Source of the DNA: Diplosphaera chodatii
Taxonomy: Eukaryota; Chlorophyta; Trebouxiophyceae; Prasiolales; Stichococcaceae
Reading direction: 5' to 3'
DNA length: 64,000 nt
NCBI GenBank assembly: GCA_032358165.1
Contig: JAALGY010000017.1
Span: forward strand, 1,674,001-1,738,000
Part shown: positions 57,925-64,000 of the stretch, one piece after another
Layout of the letters: every line of letters begins with the position of its first letter
Position numbering within the stretch: the first letter of the stretch is position 1
Translations under genes and position numbers: made by a program
Notes under the pieces: model-generated
The model's database searches: none
What the model was told of the DNA's origin: nothing
The model's input: the letters and a program-made list of their open reading frames with translations, nothing else

Positions 57925-58185
57925 TGGTGGTGAAGACGGCAGGCTGGTGTCGACGGCGGCGGCGGGCGGCGGGCAGCACTCAGATCAGGGTGCAGCAGGT
58001 GGCAGGCTGAGGGTGGTGTGGGTGGTGGTGAGGATGGCAGGCTGGTGTTGGCGGCGGCGGCAGGCGGCGGGCGGCACTCAGACCAGGGTGCAGCAGGTGG
58101 CAGGCTGAGGGTGGTGTGGGTGGTGGTGGACAGCGGTAAGGGAGAGTGCAAATAGCGATGGAAAAGGACCTTTGACCGGAAGGCT

Positions 58186-58218
<33 letters not shown>

Positions 58219-58815
58219 GTGAGGATGGCAGGCTGGTGTTGGCGGCGGCGGCAGGCAGCGGGCAGCACCCAGGTCAGGGTGCAGCAGGTGGCAGGCTGAG
58301 GGTGGTGCGGGTGGTGGTGAAGACGGCGGGCTGGCGTTGGCGGCGGCGGCGGGCGGCGGGCAGCACTCAGACCAGGGTGCAGCAGGTGGCAGGCTGAGGG
58401 TGGTGTGGACGGTGGTGAAGACGGCAGGCTGGTGTTGGCGGCGGCGGCAGGCGGTGGGCAGCACTCAGAGCGGGGTGCAGCAGGCGGCAGGCTGAGGGTG
58501 TGTGGATGGTGGTGAAGATGGCAGGCTGGTGATGGCGGCGGCGGCAGGCGGTGGGCAGCACTCAGACCAGGGTGCAACAGGTGGCAGGCTGAGGGCGGTG
58601 TGGATGGTGGTGACAACGGCAGGCTGATGATGGCGGCGGCGGCGGGCGGCGGGCAGCACTCAGATCAGGGTGCAGCAGGTGGCAGGCTGAGGGTGGTGTG
58701 GATGGTGGTGAAGGCGGCAGGCTGGTGTTGGCGGCGGCGGCGGGCGGCGGGCAGCACTTAGATCAGGGTGCAGCAGGTGGCAGGCTGAGGGTGGTGTGGA
58801 TGGTGGTGAAGATGG
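57925..58815. repeat. 98-bp minisatellite array
   Basis: Units starting GGGCAGCACTCAGA at 58358, 58456, 58553, 58651 and 58749 give a 97-98-bp period; about nine units in all. GC-rich and purine-rich on the plus strand. A SINE fragment plus a poly-T run is embedded at 58128-58217. Confidence 0.85.
58128..58217 (-). mobile_element. Truncated SINE-like fragment with 31-base poly-T
   Basis: Contains GTGCAAATAGCGATGGAAAA and GGACCTTTGACCGGAAGGCTG of the SINE, followed directly by 31 T (58187-58217). The B-box half is missing. Both sides are minisatellite. Confidence 0.65.
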
Positions 58816-59097
58816 CAGGGATGGCATCTTGCTGCATAAAGTCCGCCACTGAGGTGATGTCGCTGTCCTGAAACAGCTCAGAATGCTGCACCCTCTGATC
58901 TACTAGAGCTGGGCAACCCCAGGGACCGAAAGTGAAGGTGAAGGCGACGGCGGGTGTTGGCAGGTGAGGTGTGAGGGTGTAGGTGAGGGTGAGCGGCGGT
59001 GGCTCTGCGACTTGTGGGCTGCCATCGACGGCGGCCACACACCCCCAACCACTCCTGACGTCATCATCGCCGGCGACCCCACTGCCTGGCACCCTGG
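58816..59097. mobile_element. Mosaic of LINE fragments
   Basis: A family 2 piece (58821-58920, minus) is joined to one family 1 minisatellite unit (58921-59000). A family 1 ORF2 piece follows in plus orientation (59003-59097, reading LCDLWAAIDGGHTPPTTPDV). All three are under 110 bases. Confidence 0.7.
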
Positions 59098-59741
59098 CCA
59101 TTGACATTTGACATTGATTACATACTGGTGGTGGGCCATTTTGGCCTAGCCACAGGCTCTGGCGGAATAACCCAGAGCAACATGCACAACGAGTCGTGTC
59201 CGAAACCGTTCACTCCCCGCTGACAGAATGGGTCCACTCAATCCCGGTTGGATGTACACCCCTCCAACTCTGCACAATGATCATGACAAACCCGCAAAAA
59301 GGCTGCCAGTTGCCCGGCATCCTGCTGCATAAAGTCCGCCACTGAGGTGATGTCGCTGTCCTGAAACAGCTCAGAATGCTGCACCCTCTGATCTACTAGA
59401 GCTGGACACCCCCAGACCATGTGCGCCTCATCATCCACCACGCCGCAGCTACACCGCTGACACAGCCGCTCTGCCCGCGGCAGACGCTGCCACCTCCCTG
59501 TCTCCACCCCCAGCATGTGACTGCCCATCCGAAACTGTGCTAACCGCCGACGACCGGTCTTGGAGGCGACTGCCTGCAAGTAGCCGGCCAGCTGGTAGTT
59601 GTCACCGTTGACAGGGCCCCTGACTCCCAGCCACTCACGCACTTTGCGCAAGTCGCTGCCATTCACAGCATCGAATGTGCGGCGCTGCAGGTGTGCACTG
59701 ACAACCGAAGTGTCAATGCGCTGCGGCACGCCGTCAACGAT
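59098..59741 (-). pseudogene. LINE family 2 fragment with zinc-motif C-terminus
   Basis: Minus-strand copy from its (TCAATG)n-type 3' end to the C-terminal coding region. It encodes RIDTSVVSAHLQRRTFDAVN, WLGVRGPVNGDNYQLAGYLQ, CQRCSCGVVDDEAHMVWGCP and ends CTSNRD at 59238. The pattern C-x2-C-x8-H-x4-C is the zinc-binding motif found after the RT in many LINEs. It is cut at 59741 by a family 1 tail. Confidence 0.8.
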
Positions 59742-60786
59742 GTTTGTTTGTTTGTTTGTTTGTTTTTTACAAAGGGCGTCCAGACCAGAACCAAGCTCAA
59801 GAACAAGGCTCTGCGGCACAATGCGGCATCTCACGTGTGAACGTGAGGGCGGCTGAGTATGTCGTCAAAACGTCATGTTCGAAATATGTCGATGGAGGTT
59901 ACTGAAACCACAAGGGAATGCAGGGCCCATGAGACCAGCGAAAGGCAATAGTCCCGATGAGGAAGGCTACCTGATGGTCGTACAAGTGCGGGGACCTAGC
60001 GGCGGCGGCAGCAAAGCCACGCACGCGCGGCTGAGTCGCACCGCTGCGGGTCTGTCACTCTAGAAAATGTCGTAACGTCTGTCTGTCCACGTGCCACGGC
60101 ACCCGCGGGTAAACCCAGAAAACCCCGCGCAGACATGCAGGGACCGGTTGCGTACAAGTACGCCGAGCTCTGGGCCCGCTGGGACCGGATACGCCGCGAG
60201 GCGCCCTGCATGCTGGTGAAAGCAACCAAACCCAAAGTAGACTGAGGGCTGGCGCTGGCAAACAACAGAGGGCTGGCGGCTGACGCCGCAAGCTGTCCGA
60301 TATGCACAACACCGGGCACCATGGTCTTCTGAGGCAGGTGCTCCCATCCGCGCGGGCTCCGCGGGTGGCCGCTGCTAGGTGTTGTCATGCTACTAAGGTC
60401 TTGGTCTTGCTCTTGCTCTTGTTCTTGATCTTGGCCCAGTGCTGACAGGGCAGATGAGGTACGGGCGTATAGGTAAGGGTGAGTGGTGGTGGGAGTCCAG
60501 GATGGGACCGAAGGTGAAGGTGAAGGCGACTGCGGGCTCGCAGGCGAGGTGCGAGGGTGTAGGTGACGGTGAGTGGTGGTGGGAGTCCAAGATGGGACCG
60601 AAGGTGAAGGTGACGGCGACGGCGGGTGCTGGCAGGTGAGGTGTGAGGGTGTAGGTGAGGGTGAGCGGTGGTGGGAGTCCAGGACGGGACCGAAGGTGAG
60701 GGTGAAGGCGACGGCGGGTGCTGGCAGGCGAGGTGCGAGGGTGTAGGTGAGGGTGAGCGGCGGTGGGAGTCCAGGACGGGACCGAA
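59742..60786 (-). mobile_element. 5'-truncated LINE family 1: 3' UTR plus minisatellite
   Basis: (CAAA)n tail at 59742-59770, then the 3' UTR and three to four 92-bp units, truncated at 60786 next to another tail. Relative to copy A the 3' UTR has small changes, such as CCCAAAGTAGACTGAGG near 60230. Confidence 0.8.
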
Positions 60787-61159
60787 TTTTGTTTGTTTGT
60801 TTGTTTTTTACAAAGGGCGTCCAGACCAGAACCAAGCTCAAGAACAAGGCTCTGCGGCACAATGCGGCGTCTCACGTGTGAACGTGAGGGCGGCGAAAGA
60901 ATATCATGTCACACAACAAGTGTCGAAATATGTCGATGGAGGACACTGAAACCACAAGGGAATGCAGGGCCCATGAGACCAGCGCAAGGCAATAGTCCCG
61001 ATGAGGAAGTCTAAGCTGCATGGATGCAAACGTGCTGCAGAGGCTAAGGAGCGCGAGATCAGCAACGCCAACAACGCGGTCCAATCACCCAGGCCACAAA
61101 TGCAATGTCTATATCTATATCTATATCTATATCTATATCTATATCTATATCTATATCTA
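60787..61159 (-). mobile_element. Short LINE-tailed retroelement with (TATATC)n end
   Basis: Inverted counterpart of the 41575-41922 element, with a (CAAA)n tail, the shared 3' block, then the private CAAATGCAATGTC end. It finishes in a hexanucleotide microsatellite of about eight units (61111-61158). Confidence 0.6.
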
Positions 61160-61971
61160 CGGGACCGAAGGTGAAGGTGATAGCGACGGCGGGTGCTGGC
61201 AGGCGAGGTGCGAGGGTGTAGGTGACGGTGAGTGGTGGTGGGAGTCCAAGATGGGACCGAAGGTGAAGGTGACGGCGACGGCGGGTGCTGGCAGGTGAGG
61301 TGTGAGGGTGTAGGTGAGGGTGAGCGGCGGTGGGAGTCCGGTATGGGACCGAAAGTGAAGGTGATAGCGACGGCGGGTGCTGGCAGGTGAGGTGTGAGGG
61401 TGTAGGCGAAGGTGAGGGGCGGTTGGAGTGCAGGATGGGACCGGAAGTGAAGGTGAAGGCGGCGGCGGGTGCTGGCAGGCGAGGTGCGAGGGTGTAGGCG
61501 ACGGTGAGTGGTGGTGGGAGTCCAAGATGGGACCGAAAGCGAAGGTGAAGGCGGCGGCGGGTGCTGGCAGGTGAGGTGTGAGGGTGTAGGCGAAGGTGAG
61601 CGGCGGTGGGAGTCCAGGATGGGACCGAAAGCGAAGGTGACGGCGACGGCGGGTGCTGGCAGGTGAGGTGGGAGGGTGTAGGCGAAGGTGAGCGGCGGTG
61701 GGAGTCCAGGATGGGACCGAAAGTGAGGGTGAAGGCGACGGCGGGTGCTGGCAGGTGAGGTGTGAGGGTGTAGGCGGTGTGCGTCGGCGTGAGTGTGGTG
61801 GGCAATCACCGTAGTCGTGCGAGACAGTGCTTCAGATGAGTTGGAGGCGCGGTGGGGAGGCAGCCGTTGGGGGTGGTTGCTGCAATGTTTGCGGCGGGGG
61901 TCCAGGGCGGGACTCAGGCTGGGGCTGAGGTTGGCGCTGAGGCTGTGGATGTGAGTGTGGCTGTGGCTGTG
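61160..61971 (-). mobile_element. LINE family 1 internal fragment (minisatellite and ORF2 tail)
   Basis: About six and a half 92-bp units (GGCAGGCGAGG at 61198, next at 61290) followed by the segment that lies beside the array in copy B (43770-43940). At 61971 it switches abruptly to plus-strand family 2. Confidence 0.8.
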
Positions 61972-63508
61972 GCTCGACCTGCTGGAGTCGTACTGCAAGC
62001 GGTGGCGCCTCACCGTCAACGTGAAGAAGACTAAGGTCGTGGTGTACGGAGCCCAGGCTGCTGCACCACCGGTTCTCACCTACATGCATGCTCCCATCGA
62101 AGTGCTGGACTCGTTTACATATTTGGGGGTTGACATCTCCAGTCGTAGTTCTTTTGCTGCCGCTAGCATCGGCAGAGCGGCCTCCGCCCAGCGCGCCGCA
62201 CTTGCATTGCAGCATCGTTGCCATGACCTGAGTTTGCATGACCCAGCACTGCAGCTACACTTGTTCGATGCACTAGTACGTCCTGTTATGCTTTATGGTG
62301 TCGAAACATGGGGTCCTGGGGCGTTGTGCGGTAGTGGCATGGACACTTGTGAGCTTGTCCATCGGAAGTTTCTTCGGTCTGTTCTTGGAGTGCGTACAGG
62401 CACTCCCAACGTGGCGGTGCTGGATAGCGGTAAGGGAAGTGCAAATAGCGATGGAAAAGGACCTTTGACCGGAAGGCTGTTTGTGTATTGCGTTTTTTCA
62501 ACGACTTATATACACAAACCATGGAGGGCAGATTGCCGAAGCAACCACTTGCATAGGGTGGGGTGGGTTGGTCCCACACGGAACTAGACCCGAAACTTCC
62601 GCCACCGCCAGGGATCGAACCCGGTCCCTGAACGGTGTCCAATGAATGGATAGCTGGGGGAGCTTGGGCGATTCCCGGTGGCACACACGGCAACGCTGGC
62701 CATCTGCCGGTTCTGGAACCGGCTGGTCGCAATGCCGGACACACGCCTCACCAAGCAGGCATTCCTGGAGAACTGTGCTCTGGCCACCCAGCCGGGGCGC
62801 AGCAAGACCAGCTCAGCATGCTGGGCTGCCCAGGTGTGCTCGTTCCTGCACTTCATGTCACCCATCGTTGACGGCGTGCCGCAGCGCATTGACACTTCGG
62901 TTGTCAGTGCACACCTGCAGCGCCACACATTCGATGCTGTGAATGGCAGCGACTTGCGCAAAGTGCGTGAGTGGCTGGGAGTCAGGGGCCCTGTGAACGG
63001 TGACAACTACCAGCTGGCCGGCTACTTGCAGGCAGTCGCCTCCAAGACCGGTCGTCGGCGGTTAGCACAGTTTCGGATGGGCAGTCACATGCTGGGGGTG
63101 GAGACAGGGAGGTGGCAGCGTCTGCCGCGGGCAGAGCGGCTGTGTCAGCGGTGTAGCTGCGGCGTGGTGGATGATGAGGCGCACATGGTCTGGGGGTGTC
63201 CAGCTCTAGTAGATCAGAGGGTGCAGCATTCTGAGCTGTTTCAGGACAGCGACATCACCTCAGTGGCGGACTTTATGCAGCAAGATGCCGGGCAACTGGC
63301 AGCCTTTCTGCGGGTTTGTCATGATCATTGTGCAGAGTTGGAGGGGTGTACATCCAACCGGGATTGAGTGGAACCATCCTGTCAGCGGGGAGTGAACGGT
63401 TTCGGACACGACTCGTTGTGCATGTTGCTCTGGGTTATTCCGCCAGAGCCTGTGGCTAGGCCAAAATGGCCCACCACCAGTATGTAATCAATGTCAATGT
63501 CAATGTCT
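61972..63508 (+). pseudogene. LINE family 2, 5'-truncated: RT end, post-RT region and zinc motif; split by SINE
   Basis: The longest family 2 copy. It begins inside the RT (ESYCKRWRLTVNVKKTKVVV, then DSFTYLGVDISS, the LINE motif after the catalytic Asp pair). LVRPVMLYGVETWGPGAL and LGVRTGTPNVAVL follow, before the SINE at 62429. Coding resumes after 62654 with LGRFPVAHTATLAICRFWNR and ends CTSNRD, stop at 63367, after the C-x2-C-x8-H-x4-C motif. The 3' UTR ends in AATCAATGTCAATGTCAATG at about 63487-63508. The Y-G-V-E-T-W and F-x-Y-L-G-V motifs place it among L1/RTE-like LINEs and apart from family 1. No endonuclease or catalytic RT core remains. Confidence 0.82.
62429..62646 (-). mobile_element. 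SINE-like element with tRNA T-arm, copy 3
   Basis: Interrupts the family 2 coding region. TGGATAGC at 62421-62428 is repeated at 62647-62654. Nearly identical to copy 1, including CCGGGTTCGATCCCTGG on the minus strand. Confidence 0.7.
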
Positions 63509-64000
63509 CCTGGAGGCAGATGACGTCCCAGGGCCCGTTGGTCAGCGTCGCGAAGAGAGCGCGGCGCTTGTCCAAGTCGGCGAGCCCGTTGACGTTCAGT
63601 GACAGCAGGCGCAGGCGGGGGCGGTCGGCGTGGGCGCTCATGGCGCCCCGCCGCGGCGCCCTGCGGCGCCGCGGCCAGTCTGTGGGTCGAAGCCGGCGGC
63701 GGTGGATGCCCGGCCTGCAGCCCAGCGGGGCAGCAAGGGTAGCCAGTAGGCGCTGGGGCGGCTGCTGAGGCGGCCGCTCCTGGTGACTGTCGGGGAGGGT
63801 GACAGCGCGCCCTGGCTCCGTGTCACGGCCGCATGCGACCGCCAGGTGCCCGGCAGGTCGGCATCGTGGCGGGCGGCGCATGTGCGGGGCGTGCGCTGCC
63901 GGCGAGGCTGCAGCCAGGGCTGCTCCGGCGGGGCTGGTGATGGCGAAGTGGTGAGGGGCACGGGGCCCGGCTCCCTGTTGCAACGGGCGATGTCGGCGAG
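63509..64000 (-). mobile_element. LINE family 1 fragment covering the ORF1/ORF2 junction (continues off window)
   Basis: Almost identical to 54027-54520 of copy A, including the overlapping ATGA (ORF2 ATG at about 63641). It joins the 3' end of family 2 at 63508 and runs off the right edge. The ORF1 side extends beyond the window, so this could be part of another long copy. Confidence 0.85.

Noticed and set aside
58187..58217. Poly-T run as a gene terminator or transcript end
   Set aside because: It is bounded by a truncated SINE and minisatellite; no gene ends here.
63470..63508. Hexamer run at the LINE family 2 end considered as telomeric repeat
   Set aside because: The unit is TCAATG, not the TTTAGGG or TTTTAGGG type of green algae, and it recurs as the 3' tail of every family 2 copy.

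Overview
The window looks like nuclear DNA of a green alga. It is GC-rich, and the genes are split into many small exons by GT-AG introns and a few GC-AG introns. The protein families fit a chlorophyte: a channel-like class III nucleotidyl cyclase, thermospermine synthase, ShKT-domain luminal proteins, a UPF0301 protein, a plant-type RING-CH ligase, and a ribosomal protein uS14 that has lost most of its zinc ligands. Nothing bacterial, plastid or mitochondrial was seen. Exon boundaries were read by eye from splice sites and family matches, so spans are more reliable than individual exon ends.

Left half (1-38,600), ordinary genes. In order: nucleotidyl cyclase (-, runs off the left edge), profilin-like protein (+), ureidoglycolate lyase (-), a signal-anchored ShKT-aldo/keto reductase fusion (-), STK16-like kinase (+), a ~2 kb fold-back repeat block (11.8-13.9 kb), an OS-9-type MRH lectin of ER quality control (-), a second ShKT luminal protein (-), an unrecognised gene (-), thermospermine synthase ACL5 (-), 40S protein uS14/RPS29 (-), a GH1 glycosidase (+), a TPM-TM-RING protein (+), a GCFC/PAXBP1/ILP1 protein (-), a RING-CH membrane E3 (+) and a UPF0301 (AlgH-like) protein (-). 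No operon logic applies. The local theme is several ER or secretory-pathway proteins: OS-9, two ShKT proteins and two membrane RING ligases.

Middle (38.6-41.2 kb) is gene-poor and carries short dispersed repeats with A-rich tails.

Right third (40.9-64.0 kb) is a dense cluster of nested non-LTR retrotransposons. Family 1 is an APE-endonuclease/RT LINE with (CAAA)n tails. One near-complete copy (about 46.55-56.4 kb, minus) has ORF1 and ORF2 joined by an overlapping ATGA, an unusually long ORF2, and a 92-bp minisatellite read through in all three frames at the ORF2 end. Its ORF2 is broken by a one-base deletion. A 5'-truncated second copy and many fragments in both orientations surround it. Family 2 is a different LINE known here only from RT-terminal and zinc-finger fragments with (TCAATG)n tails. 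A short SINE-like element with a tRNA T-arm sits in three LINE sequences, and one site can be compared with an empty site. Head-to-tail nesting of LINEs into LINEs resembles the Zepp-type clusters reported at telomeric or centromeric positions in trebouxiophyte algae. That chromosomal position is an inference here.
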